This document shows, in pieces, positions 35,323-44,319 of a stretch of 64,000 nucleotides of DNA. Position 1 is the first letter of the stretch; every line of letters begins with the position of its first letter. Position numbers and translations under genes: made by a program. The notes beneath the pieces are model-generated. The model searched no databases. It was given only the letters and a program-made list of their open reading frames with translations, and was not told where the DNA came from. This DNA comes from JBLEFH01 sp047345645 (lineage in GTDB: Bacteria; Pseudomonadota; Alphaproteobacteria; Rhodobacterales; Rhodobacteraceae): NCBI GenBank assembly GCA_047345645.1, contig JBLEFH010000007.1. One strand, written 5' to 3'.

Positions 35323-36598
35323 CGATAAGGACCGCATCTTTACCAATCTCTACGGGATGCATGACCGCTCGCTGAAGGGCGCGCAATCGCGTGGTCATTG
35401 GGACGGCACCGCCAAGATCATCGAACGCGGTCGCGACGACATCATCGAAGAGATGAAGAATTCCGGCTTGCGCGGGCGCGGCGGTGCGGGCTTTCCGACG
35501 GGTCTGAAATGGTCCTTCATGCCGAAGGAAAGCGATGGCCGTCCGCATTACCTCGTGATCAACGCCGACGAGTCCGAACCCGCGACCTGCAAAGACCGCG
35601 AGATCATGCGCCACGATCCGCACACGCTGATCGAGGGCGCGCTGATCGCGAGTTTCGCCATGGGCGCGCATACCAGCTACATCTATATTCGCGGTGAATA
35701 TATCCGCGAGCGTGAGGCGCTACAGGCGGCGATTGACGAATGTTACGATGCGGGGCTTCTGGGCAAGAACGCCGCCGGTTCGGGGTGGGATTTCGATCTT
35801 TATCTCTCGCATGGTGCAGGTGCCTATATCTGCGGCGAGGAAACGGCGCTGCTGGAATCCCTCGAAGGCAAGAAGGGGATGCCCCGGATGAAGCCGCCTT
35901 TCCCGGCGGGCGCAGGTCTTTATGGCTGCCCGACGACGGTGAACAATGTGGAATCCATCGCCGTGGTGCCGACGATCTTGCGTCGCGGTGCGGAGTGGTT
36001 TTCTTCCTTTGGCCGCCCGAACAATGCGGGCACCAAGCTGTTCGCGATCACCGGCCATGTGAATACGCCCTGCGTGTTTGAGGAATCCATGTCCATGTCC
36101 GTCCGCGAGCTGATCGAGTATTACGGCGGCGGCGTGCGTGGCGGTTGGGACAATCTCAAGGCGATCATTCCGGGCGGCGCGTCCTGTCCGGTGCTGCCGG
36201 CGAGCCAGTTGGACGATGCCATCATGGATTTCGACTGGATGCGGGAGAACAAATCCTCCTTCGGCACCGGCTGCATGATCGTGATGGACAAGAATACCGA
36301 CGTGATCAAGGCGGTCTGGCGGCTCGCGAAATTCTTTAAACATGAGAGCTGCGGGCAATGCACCCCCTGCCGCGAGGGCACCGGCTGGATGATGCGGGTG
36401 ATGGAGCGTCTGGTGACGGGCGATGCGCAGCCCGAGGAGATCGATATGCTTCTCGATGTGACCAAACAGGTGGAGGGCCACACGATTTGCGCCCTTGGCG
36501 ATGCCGCGGCCTGGCCGATTCAGGGCCTGATCCGCCATTTCCGCGACGAAATCGAAGATCGCATCCGCCACAAACGTGGCGCCATTGCGGCAGAATGA
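35315..36598 (+). CDS. nuoF: NADH-quinone oxidoreductase subunit F
   Basis: NuoF (51-kDa homologue) binds NADH and FMN and cluster N3. The 427-residue protein has the NADH/FMN motif GLRGRGGAGFPTGLKW, the FMN-site ICGEETALLESLEG, and the [4Fe-4S] motif ESCGQCTPCREGTGW plus a distal Cys in GHTICALGDAA. Two adjacent ATGs (35312 and 35315) exist; 35315 gives the better spacing from AAGGAGGGG (35302-35310). Confidence 0.97.
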   Translation: MLDDKDRIFTNLYGMHDRSLKGAQSRGHWDGTAKIIERGRDDIIEEMKNSGLRGRGGAGFPTGLKWSFMPKESDGRPHYLVINADESEPATCKDREIMRHDPHTLIEGALIASFAMGAHTSYIYIRGEYIREREALQAAIDECYDAGLLGKNAAGSGWDFDLYLSHGAGAYICGEETALLESLEGKKGMPRMKPPFPAGAGLYGCPTTVNNVESIAVVPTILRRGAEWFSSFGRPNNAGTKLFAITGHVNTPCVFEESMSMSVRELIEYYGGGVRGGWDNLKAIIPGGASCPVLPASQLDDAIMDFDWMRENKSSFGTGCMIVMDKNTDVIKAVWRLAKFFKHESCGQCTPCREGTGWMMRVMERLVTGDAQPEEIDMLLDVTKQVEGHTICALGDAAAWPIQGLIRHFRDEIEDRIRHKRGAIAAE

Positions 36599-36606
36599 GG
36601 ACAACA

Positions 36607-37035
36607 ATGAAAAGAGCAGTATTTTTTGGACTTTTGGGCGTGGCCGGCTTGGCGGCTTGTTCCAACATGACCCGCGTGGGCAATGCCTTCGTGCCCGATT
36701 ATGTGGCGCAATCGCTGGCCCGTGTCGTCGTGGCGCAGTCGATTGGCTCGGAATGCCCGAATTACGACTTTGCGCCCGGCCGGGCTGATCGCGTGATGGA
36801 TTACGAAATCAACCGCCGTCTGCGTGGCACCCGCAATGAAGAAGATATCATCAAGGCGGTGCAGAACACCTCCGATCCGGCGCTTCAGCAGAAGATCGCG
36901 CAGTTTCAGCAGCCTTACATTCAGCGCTACGGTCTCGATACCGGCAGCGTGAATGCGTTCTGCGGCGCGGGTTACGAAGAGATCCGCCAGAACAGCAGCA
37001 TCGGCAAAATGCTGGTGCCAGCCGGGACGCAGTAA
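36607..37035 (+). CDS. Lipoprotein, paralogue A, between nuoF and nuoG
   Basis: The 142-residue protein has a signal with lipobox GLAAC (Cys18) and a mature alpha-rich domain. Its end, FCGAGYEEIRQNSSIGKMLV, matches that of the next gene (FCAAGEQEIAKGSLVGRMLV), so the two are paralogues. It resembles a Rhodobacteraceae family known only as a DUF (possibly DUF5333; from memory). Two cysteines in the mature part are conserved between the copies. Packed eight bases after nuoF. Confidence 0.8.
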   Translation: MKRAVFFGLLGVAGLAACSNMTRVGNAFVPDYVAQSLARVVVAQSIGSECPNYDFAPGRADRVMDYEINRRLRGTRNEEDIIKAVQNTSDPALQQKIAQFQQPYIQRYGLDTGSVNAFCGAGYEEIRQNSSIGKMLVPAGTQ

Positions 37036-37036
37036 G

Positions 37037-37462
37037 ATGAACGCCGCGCGGGCATATCTCTGCGGTTTGGGCCTGATGGCCGTCGCCGCCTGTGAGCCGG
37101 TCCCGACCACGGGGCCGATCGCGGGGATTCCGAGCTATCTGACGGAATATTCCGATGCTCTGAGCCTCGCGCGGATTTTCGATGCGCGCTGCTCGCGGCT
37201 GAGCCTCTCGGAGACGGAGATGACCCGCGTGAAATATGAGACCTATGCGCGGCTCCGCACGGAGCCGGATGCGTCCACCATTCTCTCCAAACTGGAGCGG
37301 CAGGCGGATGATCCCACGATGGCGGCGCGGATGGAGGCCCAGTATCAGGCCTATCTGAGCGGCCTCGGGATCGAGGAATCGAACGGGCAGGCGTTTTGCG
37401 CCGCCGGGGAACAGGAAATCGCAAAAGGCTCGCTGGTTGGCCGGATGCTGGTGCGGGGATGA
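37037..37462 (+). CDS. Lipoprotein, paralogue B, between nuoF and nuoG
   Basis: The 141-residue protein has lipobox AVAAC (Cys19), then SLARIFDARCSRLSLSE, which corresponds to the SLARVVVAQSIGSECPN region of paralogue A, and the shared FCAAGEQEIAKGSLVGRM ending. It starts one base after paralogue A and overlaps the next small gene. Function unknown; tandem duplication inside the nuo operon is clear. Confidence 0.8.
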   Translation: MNAARAYLCGLGLMAVAACEPVPTTGPIAGIPSYLTEYSDALSLARIFDARCSRLSLSETEMTRVKYETYARLRTEPDASTILSKLERQADDPTMAARMEAQYQAYLSGLGIEESNGQAFCAAGEQEIAKGSLVGRMLVRG

Positions 37463-37788
37463 TGATGAAGAGACTTGCCTTTAGCCTTTTGCCGCTCATG
37501 GCGCTCGCCGCCTGCGCCCAGCCGGAACTCGACGCCGAGGTGCCCGAGCGCGGCGGTCAGACCATCACGGTTGTCGATAATATCGGCTTCACCGTGACCC
37601 AGGAGCCATATGGCCGTATTATCGTCGCGTCCGACGAGCCGTCCAATGAGGCGCAGGCCGGGGCTGCGGCGGAAATCGCACTGCCCGCTTTTTGTCAGCC
37701 CGGACAGGCTCTGATACTTGACGACGGGCGCGCAATGCGTGAGGCCGGGGGCCGCACCCTCTGGTCCTTCAAAGGAGACTGCACATGA
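37459..37788 (+). CDS. Third small lipoprotein between nuoF and nuoG
   Basis: The 109-residue protein starts MMMKRL (three possible ATGs at 37459, 37462, 37465) with lipobox ALAAC (Cys19). The mature part is beta-rich (QTITVVDNIGFTVTQEPYGRIIV) with two cysteines near the end. It is not a paralogue of the previous two. It overlaps both neighbours by four bases, so it is translationally coupled to paralogue B and to nuoG. Confidence 0.77.
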   Translation: MMMKRLAFSLLPLMALAACAQPELDAEVPERGGQTITVVDNIGFTVTQEPYGRIIVASDEPSNEAQAGAAAEIALPAFCQPGQALILDDGRAMREAGGRTLWSFKGDCT

Positions 37789-39797
37789 GTGATCTGAAAA
37801 AGATTGTCATCGACGGTCAGGAGCTTGAGGTTGATGGCGCGATGACTATCCTTCAGGCCTGCGAAGAGGTCGGCGTGGAAATCCCGCGCTTCTGCTATCA
37901 CGAGCGCCTGTCGATTGCGGGCAACTGCCGCATGTGTCTCGTCGAGGTTGTCGGCGGCCCGCCGAAGCCGACGGCGAGCTGCGCCATGCAGGTGAAAGAT
38001 CTGCGGCCCGGCAAGGATGGTGAGCCGCCGGTGGTGAAAACCAATTCGCCGATGGTGAAGAAGGCCCGTGAGGGGGTAATGGAGTTTCTGCTCATCAACC
38101 ACCCGCTCGATTGCCCTATCTGCGATCAGGGCGGCGAGTGCGATTTGCAGGATCAGGCGATCGCATACGGCGTTGATTTCTCCCGCTACCGGGAGCCGAA
38201 GCGCGCCAATATCGACATCGATCTCGGCCCGCTGGTCGAGACGCATATGACCCGCTGCATCTCCTGCACCCGCTGCGTGCGCTTCACCACCGAGGTGGCG
38301 GGTGTCACGCAGATGGGCCAGACCGGGCGCGGCGAGGATGCGGAGATCACCACCTATCTCGGTGAGACGCTCGACAGCAATTTGCAGGGCAATATCATTG
38401 ACTTGTGCCCGGTGGGCGCGTTGGTGTCCAAGCCCTATGCCTTCAACGCACGCCCGTGGGAGTTGGTGAAGGTCGAGAGCATCGACGTGATGGACGGGCT
38501 CGGCTCCAACATTCGCGTGGACAGCCGCTCGGGCGAGGTGATGCGGATCGTGCCGCGCAACAATGACGGGGTGAATGAGGAATGGCTGGCGGACCGCTCG
38601 CGCTTCCTCTGGGACGGGCTGAAACGCCAGCGTCTCGACCGGCCCTATGCGCGCAAAGATGGCAAGCTGGTCGCGGTGAGCTGGGGCGAAGCCCTTGGCA
38701 TTGCGGCGGAAAAGCTCAAAGGCGCATCGAAAGTGGCGGCGCTGGCGGGCGATCTCGCGCCGACCGAGGCGATTTGGGCGCTGAAGGAACTGTTGCCCGA
38801 GGCTGCGCATGAGTGCCGGACGGAGGGCGAAGCGCTCCCGGCAGGGGATCGCGGCGGCTATGTCGGCACGGCCACGATTGCCGATCTCGACGAGGCGGAG
38901 ATGATCCAGATCATCGGCTGCAACCCGCGGATTGAAGCGCCGGTTCTGAACGCCCGCATCCGCAAGGCATGGCTGCGCGGCGCGGATATCGGCTATGTCG
39001 GCCCGAGCGGCGATCTGACCTATGAGGTCGCCAATTTGGGCAGCGATTTCAGCGCGCTCGACAAGCTGGCGAGCCAGAAAATCAGCGACAAGACCCGCGA
39101 GAAAAACACCGTGATCGTGCTTGGCGCGTCGGGTCTGGCGGGCGAGGGCGGGGACGCGGTTCTGGCAGCGGCCCTGCGTCTGGCGGAGAATTCGAACTCC
39201 AAGATCCTCGTTCTGCATCAGGCGGCGTCCCGCGTCGGCGCGATGGATGTGGGCTTCACGAGCGAAGGCGGCATCGACGCGGCGCTCGACGGCGCGGATG
39301 TCATCTACAATCTCGGTGTGGACGAGCGCGACATGCCCGAGGGTGCGTTTGTGATTTACCAAGGCACCCATGGGGATCGCGGTGCGCATCGTGCGGATCT
39401 GATCCTGCCGGGCGCGGCCTATACCGAAGAGTCGGCGATTTTCGTCAACACCGAAGGCCGCCCGCAACTGGCACAAAAGGCCGGGACCGCACCGGGTCAA
39501 GCCAAGGAAAACTGGGCGATCATCCGGGCGCTGTCGGGCGAAATGGGCGCGACGTTGCCCTTCGACAGTCTGCCGCAACTGCGCGGCAAGATGATCGAGG
39601 CGATCCCGCACTTCGGCGATATCGACATGGTGCCGGTCAATGAGCCAGCGACCCCCGGCGATGCGGCCCTTGGCGAGGGCCAGTTCCGCACGCCGCGCGA
39701 TCATTATCTCGCCAACCCTATCCTGCGCGCGAGCCCGCTCATGGGTGAATTGGCCCGCCGCGCATCCGAACGCCACACGCAGATAGCCGCGGAGTAA
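37785..39797 (+). CDS. nuoG: NADH-quinone oxidoreductase subunit G
   Basis: NuoG (75-kDa homologue) carries clusters N1b, N4 and N5. The 670-residue protein has the [2Fe-2S] motif CYHERLSIAGNCRMC, the His-Cys3 motif NHPLDCPICDQGGECDLQ and the CISCTRCVRF four-iron site. A molybdopterin-oxidoreductase-like domain without cofactor residues fills the C-terminal half. The N7 cysteine motif of the E. coli type is not seen, as in mitochondria and Paracoccus. Confidence 0.97.
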   Translation: MSDLKKIVIDGQELEVDGAMTILQACEEVGVEIPRFCYHERLSIAGNCRMCLVEVVGGPPKPTASCAMQVKDLRPGKDGEPPVVKTNSPMVKKAREGVMEFLLINHPLDCPICDQGGECDLQDQAIAYGVDFSRYREPKRANIDIDLGPLVETHMTRCISCTRCVRFTTEVAGVTQMGQTGRGEDAEITTYLGETLDSNLQGNIIDLCPVGALVSKPYAFNARPWELVKVESIDVMDGLGSNIRVDSRSGEVMRIVPRNNDGVNEEWLADRSRFLWDGLKRQRLDRPYARKDGKLVAVSWGEALGIAAEKLKGASKVAALAGDLAPTEAIWALKELLPEAAHECRTEGEALPAGDRGGYVGTATIADLDEAEMIQIIGCNPRIEAPVLNARIRKAWLRGADIGYVGPSGDLTYEVANLGSDFSALDKLASQKISDKTREKNTVIVLGASGLAGEGGDAVLAAALRLAENSNSKILVLHQAASRVGAMDVGFTSEGGIDAALDGADVIYNLGVDERDMPEGAFVIYQGTHGDRGAHRADLILPGAAYTEESAIFVNTEGRPQLAQKAGTAPGQAKENWAIIRALSGEMGATLPFDSLPQLRGKMIEAIPHFGDIDMVPVNEPATPGDAALGEGQFRTPRDHYLANPILRASPLMGELARRASERHTQIAAE

Positions 39798-39801
39798 TTC
39801 T

Positions 39802-40830
39802 ATGAGTTATTGGGATCATGGATTTGGAGCCTTCCTGCTGATTACCGGGCAGATTTTGCTGCTGACGGTGGGGCTTCTCATAGCGCTGGCCTTCCTGCTT
39901 TATGCGGACCGCAAGGTCTGGGCGGCGGTGCAGCTGCGGCGCGGGCCGAATGTGGTCGGGCCCTGGGGCCTGCTGCAATCCTTCGCCGATTTCGTGAAAT
40001 ATGCGGTCAAGGAAATCGTCGTGCCTGCGGGCGCCGACAAGGTGGTGTTCTTCCTCGCCCCGATCATGAGTTTCGTGCTGGCGCTGATCGCCTGGGCCGT
40101 GATCCCGCTCAATGAGGGCTGGGTGATTTCGGACCTGAATGTCGGCATCCTCTACATTTTCGCCATCTCCTCGCTGGAGGTGTATGGCGTGATCATGGGA
40201 GGCTGGGCGTCGAACTCGAAATATCCGTTTCTCGGCTCGCTCCGCTCCGCCGCGCAGATGATTTCCTATGAGGTCTCGATTGGCCTGATCATCATCGGGG
40301 TGCTGATCTCGACCGGCTCGCTCAACATGACCGATATCGTGATGGCGCAGGACGGCTCGATCCTCAACTGGTACTGGCTGCCGCATCTGCCCATGGTGGT
40401 GCTGTTCTTCGTCTCGGCGCTCGCCGAAACCAATCGGCCGCCGTTTGACCTTCCCGAAGCGGAATCCGAACTCGTGGCCGGGTATCAGGTGGAATACAGC
40501 TCCACGCCGTTCCTGCTCTTCATGATCGGCGAATATCTGGCCATCGTCATGATGTGCGCTCTGGTCTCGATCCTGTTCTTTGGCGGCTGGCTCTCGCCGG
40601 TGCCGTTCCTGCCGGACGGGTTCTTCTGGATGTTCATCAAGATGCTGTTCTTCTTCTTTATCTTCGCGATGGTGAAGGCCATCGTGCCGCGGTATCGCTA
40701 TGACCAGCTCATGCGGATCGGTTGGAAAGTGTTCCTGCCGCTCTCGCTCGCCTGGGTCGTCATCGTGGCCTTCTTCGCACAATATGGCGCTTTCGGCGGG
40801 GCCTATGCCCGCTGGGCAATCGGAGGTTAA
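39802..40830 (+). CDS. nuoH: NADH-quinone oxidoreductase subunit H
   Basis: NuoH (ND1 homologue) forms the quinone entry channel of complex I. The 342-residue protein has about eight membrane helices, the ADRKVWAAVQLRRGPN loop and the acidic FDLPEAESELVAGYQVEYS loop, which is the family signature. Four bases after nuoG. Confidence 0.98.
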   Translation: MSYWDHGFGAFLLITGQILLLTVGLLIALAFLLYADRKVWAAVQLRRGPNVVGPWGLLQSFADFVKYAVKEIVVPAGADKVVFFLAPIMSFVLALIAWAVIPLNEGWVISDLNVGILYIFAISSLEVYGVIMGGWASNSKYPFLGSLRSAAQMISYEVSIGLIIIGVLISTGSLNMTDIVMAQDGSILNWYWLPHLPMVVLFFVSALAETNRPPFDLPEAESELVAGYQVEYSSTPFLLFMIGEYLAIVMMCALVSILFFGGWLSPVPFLPDGFFWMFIKMLFFFFIFAMVKAIVPRYRYDQLMRIGWKVFLPLSLAWVVIVAFFAQYGAFGGAYARWAIGG

Positions 40831-40832
40831 TC

Positions 40833-41324
40833 ATGTCCGTGTCGATGTCCCGCAGACTGAAATATTTCTTCCTTGCCGATGTGTTCACCGGCTTTCGGAT
40901 GGGGTTCAAATATTTCTTCAAACCGAAAGCGACGCTCAGCTATCCGAACGAGAAGGGAGCACTCAGCCCGCGGTTCCGCGGCGAGCACGCGCTGCGCCGT
41001 TACCCCAATGGTGAGGAGCGCTGCATTGCCTGCAAGCTGTGCGAAGCGATCTGCCCGGCGCAGGCGATCACCATCGAGGCCGAGCCGCGCGCCGATGGCT
41101 CGCGCCGCACGACCCGTTACGATATCGACATGACCAAATGCATCTATTGCGGGTTCTGTCAGGAAGCCTGCCCGGTCGATGCGATTGTCGAGGGCCCGAA
41201 TTTCGAATTCGCCACCGAGACTCGCGAGGAGCTGTTCTACAACAAGGACAAGCTGCTCGATAACGGCGCTCGCTGGGAGGCGGAAATCGCCCGCAATCTC
41301 GAACTCGACGCGCCGTATCGGTAA
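40833..41324 (+). CDS. nuoI: NADH-quinone oxidoreductase subunit I
   Basis: NuoI (TYKY homologue) carries clusters N6a and N6b. The 163-residue protein has two ferredoxin motifs, CIACKLCEAICP and CIYCGFCQEACP. ATG 40833, two bases after nuoH, gives the standard alphaproteobacterial N-terminus; a longer frame inside nuoH is rejected. Confidence 0.98.
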   Translation: MSVSMSRRLKYFFLADVFTGFRMGFKYFFKPKATLSYPNEKGALSPRFRGEHALRRYPNGEERCIACKLCEAICPAQAITIEAEPRADGSRRTTRYDIDMTKCIYCGFCQEACPVDAIVEGPNFEFATETREELFYNKDKLLDNGARWEAEIARNLELDAPYR

Positions 41325-41333
41325 GGGGGAGCC

Positions 41334-41945
41334 ATGATCGTATTTACCTTCTATCTCTTTGCCCTGACGGCGATTATCGGCGCACTGATGACCGTGACGT
41401 CGAAAAACCCGGTCCATTCGGTGCTGTGGCTGATCCTGACCTTTTTCTCCGCCGCCGGTCTCTTCCTGACCATGGGCGCGGAGTTTGTCGCCATGCTGCT
41501 CGTGATCGTCTATGTGGGCGCGGTCGCGGTGCTGTTCCTCTTCGTCGTGATGATGCTCGATGTGGATTTCGCGGAACTGCGCAAGGGCGCGACGCAGTAT
41601 TTGCCGATTGGGCTGATGCTCGGCCTCGTGATCCTCGCCGAATTGCTGCTCGTCATGGGCGTCTGGCAATATGACGACGAAGCGCTCGCCAACCTCAAGG
41701 CACCGGTGCCCGATATGCTGGAAGTCAACAATATCGAGGCGATCGGCACCATCCTCTACACCGATTACGTGCTGCTCTTCCAACTCGCCGGGCTGATCCT
41801 TTTCGTCGCCATGATCGGCGCCATCGTGCTGACCTTGCGCACCCGTGACGGGGTCAAGCGTCAGGATGTGATGCGCCAGATCTACCGCGACCCGAAAGAG
41901 GCCATGGAAATCAAGGATGTGAAACCGGGGCAGGGGCTGTCATGA
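41334..41945 (+). CDS. nuoJ: NADH-quinone oxidoreductase subunit J
   Basis: NuoJ (ND6 homologue) is a five-helix membrane subunit at the coupling site. The 203-residue protein has the conserved helix-3 region FVAMLLVIVYVGAVAVLFLF. Its stop overlaps by four bases the start of a 34-codon frame placed before nuoK. Confidence 0.97.
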   Translation: MIVFTFYLFALTAIIGALMTVTSKNPVHSVLWLILTFFSAAGLFLTMGAEFVAMLLVIVYVGAVAVLFLFVVMMLDVDFAELRKGATQYLPIGLMLGLVILAELLLVMGVWQYDDEALANLKAPVPDMLEVNNIEAIGTILYTDYVLLFQLAGLILFVAMIGAIVLTLRTRDGVKRQDVMRQIYRDPKEAMEIKDVKPGQGLS

Positions 41946-42046
41946 GCATTGCAAGCTGGATCGCCATTTTCTTCGCGGGCATTTTCGTCCCCGTCATCCT
42001 CGGCGCACAGGCCCGCCGCAAAGAGCAGAAGGAGCAGGATACATGA
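41942..42046 (+). CDS. 34-residue membrane microprotein between nuoJ and nuoK
   Basis: An ATG-to-TGA frame of 34 codons fills the gap between nuoJ and nuoK exactly. It overlaps the nuoJ stop by four bases (ATGA, 41942-41945) and the nuoK start by four bases (ATGA, 42043-42046). The product has one membrane helix (about residues 4-21, start MSIASWIAIFF) and a charged tail (ARRKEQKEQ). Without it, nuoK would be uncoupled by about 100 bases in an otherwise gapless operon. Such short frames are usually missed by gene callers. A supernumerary small subunit or assembly factor of complex I is inferred. Confidence 0.78.
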   Translation: MSIASWIAIFFAGIFVPVILGAQARRKEQKEQDT

Positions 42047-42348
42047 TCGGCGTTGAACATTATCTCATCGTGGCCGCGATCCTGTTCACCATCGGGATTT
42101 TCGGCATCTTCCTCAACCGGAAGAACCTCATCATCATCCTGATGTCGCTCGAATTGATGCTGCTGGCGGTCAATATCAACCTTGTGGCCTTCTCGACGCA
42201 TATGGGCGATCTCATCGGGCAGATATTCACGCTCTTCGTGCTGACCGTCGCGGCGGCGGAAGCGGCGATTGGCCTCGCGATCCTCGTCTGTTTCTTCCGC
42301 AATCGCGGCACGATCCAGGTCGAAGACATCTCGGCGATGAAAGGGTAA
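42043..42348 (+). CDS. nuoK: NADH-quinone oxidoreductase subunit K
   Basis: NuoK (ND4L homologue) is a 101-residue, three-helix proton-path subunit. It contains the two membrane glutamates in MSLELMLLAVNIN and AAEAAIGLAILV. It is translationally coupled to the 34-residue frame upstream. Confidence 0.98.
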   Translation: MIGVEHYLIVAAILFTIGIFGIFLNRKNLIIILMSLELMLLAVNINLVAFSTHMGDLIGQIFTLFVLTVAAAEAAIGLAILVCFFRNRGTIQVEDISAMKG

Positions 42349-42351
42349 ATC

Positions 42352-44319
42352 ATGGCAACGATCCTTCTTTTTGCCCCGCTTCTCGGCGCGATCCTCTGCG
42401 GCTTTGGCTGGCGTCTCATGGGCGAGCGCAATGGCCAGATCCTCGCGACGGCGCTGCTGTTCCTGTCCGCCTTCCTGAGCTGGGTGATTTTCTTCGGCCA
42501 TTACGACGAGGCGGAGACGGTGACGCTGTTCCGCTGGGTCCAGTCCGGCGAGATGGAGAGCTTCTGGGCGATCCGCATCGACCGGCTCACCCAGATCATG
42601 CTGGTGGTGATCAACACGGTCTCGGCGCTCGTCCATCTCTACAGCTTCGGCTATATGGCCCATGACGAGAATTTCCCCGAAGGCGAGCCCTACCGCGCGC
42701 GTTTCTTCGCCTATCTCTCGCTCTTCACCTTCATGATGCTGATGCTGGTGACGGCGGATAACCTGCTGCAACTCTTCTTCGGTTGGGAAGGCGTGGGTCT
42801 CGCTTCTTATCTGCTGATCGGCTTCTATTTCCGCAAACAGTCCGCGGGCGCGGCGGCGATGAAAGCGTTTATCGTCAACCGTGTCGGTGATTTCGGCTTC
42901 CTGCTGGGCATTTTCGCGATGTTCGTGGCGGTCGGCTCCATCGAGTTCGATGTGATTTTTGACGCCGCACCGGGCCTCGCGAATGAGCAACTGACCTTCC
43001 TCTGGCGCAGCTGGACGGCGAGTGAAGTGATCGCGTTCCTGCTCTTCATCGGGGCCATGGGCAAATCGGCGCAGCTGTTCCTGCACACCTGGCTGCCGGA
43101 CGCGATGGAGGGCCCGACTCCGGTTTCCGCGCTGATCCACGCCGCGACCATGGTGACCGCGGGCGTGTTCCTCGTCTGCCGCATGTCGCCGGTCTTTGAA
43201 TATGCACCGGGCGCGCTGACCTTCGTGACCTATATCGGCGCGACCACCGCCTTTTTCGCCGCGACCATCGGCCTTGTGCAAAACGACATCAAACGCGTGA
43301 TCGCCTATTCGACCTGCTCCCAGCTTGGCTATATGTTCGCCTCGGCGGGTGTCGGCGTTTACGAGGCGGCGATGTTCCACCTCTTCACCCACGCCTTCTT
43401 CAAGGCGATGCTCTTCCTCGGCGCGGGCTCGGTCATCCACGCGATGCATCACGAGCAGGACATGCGCAATTACGGCGGGCTGCGCAAAAAGATCCCCTAT
43501 ACCTTCTGGGCGATGATGATCGGCACGCTGGCCATCACCGGCGTCGGCATCCCGCTGACCACCATCGGTTTCGCCGGGTTCCTGTCGAAAGACGCGATCA
43601 TCGAGAGCGCCTATGCGGCGGGCACCGGGGCGGGCATGTATGCCTTCTGGATGCTGGTCATCGCCGCGGCCATGACGAGCTTCTATAGCTGGCGTCTCAT
43701 CTTCCTGACCTTCTATGGCAAGCCGCGCGGCGACAAGCACACCCATGACCACGCGCATGAAAGCCCGATGGTCATGCTGGTGCCGCTCGGTGTTCTCGCG
43801 CTCGGCGCGATCTTTGCTGGGATGCTCTGGTATGGCGATTTCTTCGGCGACAACGCGCATCACTGGTTCGCCTCCGCCGTGGGTCACCACCCGGACAACA
43901 CCGTGATGCATGACGCGCACTACGTCGCGAAATGGGTCAAGACGGCGCCGTTCTTCGCGATGCTCTTCGGCCTCGCCATTGCGGTCTGGTTCTATATGGT
44001 CGATCCGAAAATGCCGGCGCGCACCGCAAGCACCTTCCGCGGTCTCTACGCATTCCTGCTCAACAAATGGTATTTCGACGAGCTTTACGAGCGCATCTTC
44101 CTCCGCCCGGCCATTGCGATTGGCAACTGGCTCTGGCGGCGCGGTGATGGCGACGGGATTGACGGGACCATCAACGGGATCGCCATGGGCATCATCCCGG
44201 CGCTGACCCGCCGCGCCAGCAAGTTGCAATCGGGCTATCTCTTCCACTACGCATTCGTCATGGTCATCGGGCTGGTCGCCCTGCTGACATGGCTCCTCAT
44301 CGCCGGAGGTCTGAATTAA
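42352..44319 (+). CDS. nuoL: NADH-quinone oxidoreductase subunit L
   Basis: NuoL (ND5 homologue) is the distal antiporter-like proton pump with the long lateral helix. The 655-residue protein has the helix-5 glutamate in LFFGWEGVGLASYLLIG, HTWLPDAMEGPTPVSALIHA and a His-rich cytoplasmic loop (KHTHDHAHES). Its last base is shared with the nuoM start. Confidence 0.98.
   Translation: MATILLFAPLLGAILCGFGWRLMGERNGQILATALLFLSAFLSWVIFFGHYDEAETVTLFRWVQSGEMESFWAIRIDRLTQIMLVVINTVSALVHLYSFGYMAHDENFPEGEPYRARFFAYLSLFTFMMLMLVTADNLLQLFFGWEGVGLASYLLIGFYFRKQSAGAAAMKAFIVNRVGDFGFLLGIFAMFVAVGSIEFDVIFDAAPGLANEQLTFLWRSWTASEVIAFLLFIGAMGKSAQLFLHTWLPDAMEGPTPVSALIHAATMVTAGVFLVCRMSPVFEYAPGALTFVTYIGATTAFFAATIGLVQNDIKRVIAYSTCSQLGYMFASAGVGVYEAAMFHLFTHAFFKAMLFLGAGSVIHAMHHEQDMRNYGGLRKKIPYTFWAMMIGTLAITGVGIPLTTIGFAGFLSKDAIIESAYAAGTGAGMYAFWMLVIAAAMTSFYSWRLIFLTFYGKPRGDKHTHDHAHESPMVMLVPLGVLALGAIFAGMLWYGDFFGDNAHHWFASAVGHHPDNTVMHDAHYVAKWVKTAPFFAMLFGLAIAVWFYMVDPKMPARTASTFRGLYAFLLNKWYFDELYERIFLRPAIAIGNWLWRRGDGDGIDGTINGIAMGIIPALTRRASKLQSGYLFHYAFVMVIGLVALLTWLLIAGGLN

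Noticed and set aside
41911..44247. Very long open frame antisense to nuoK-nuoL (and similar ones antisense to nuoG, nuoM, gcvP and rhlE)
   Set aside because: High GC at third codon positions creates open antisense frames; they are Arg/His-rich, lack domains and oppose well-conserved genes.
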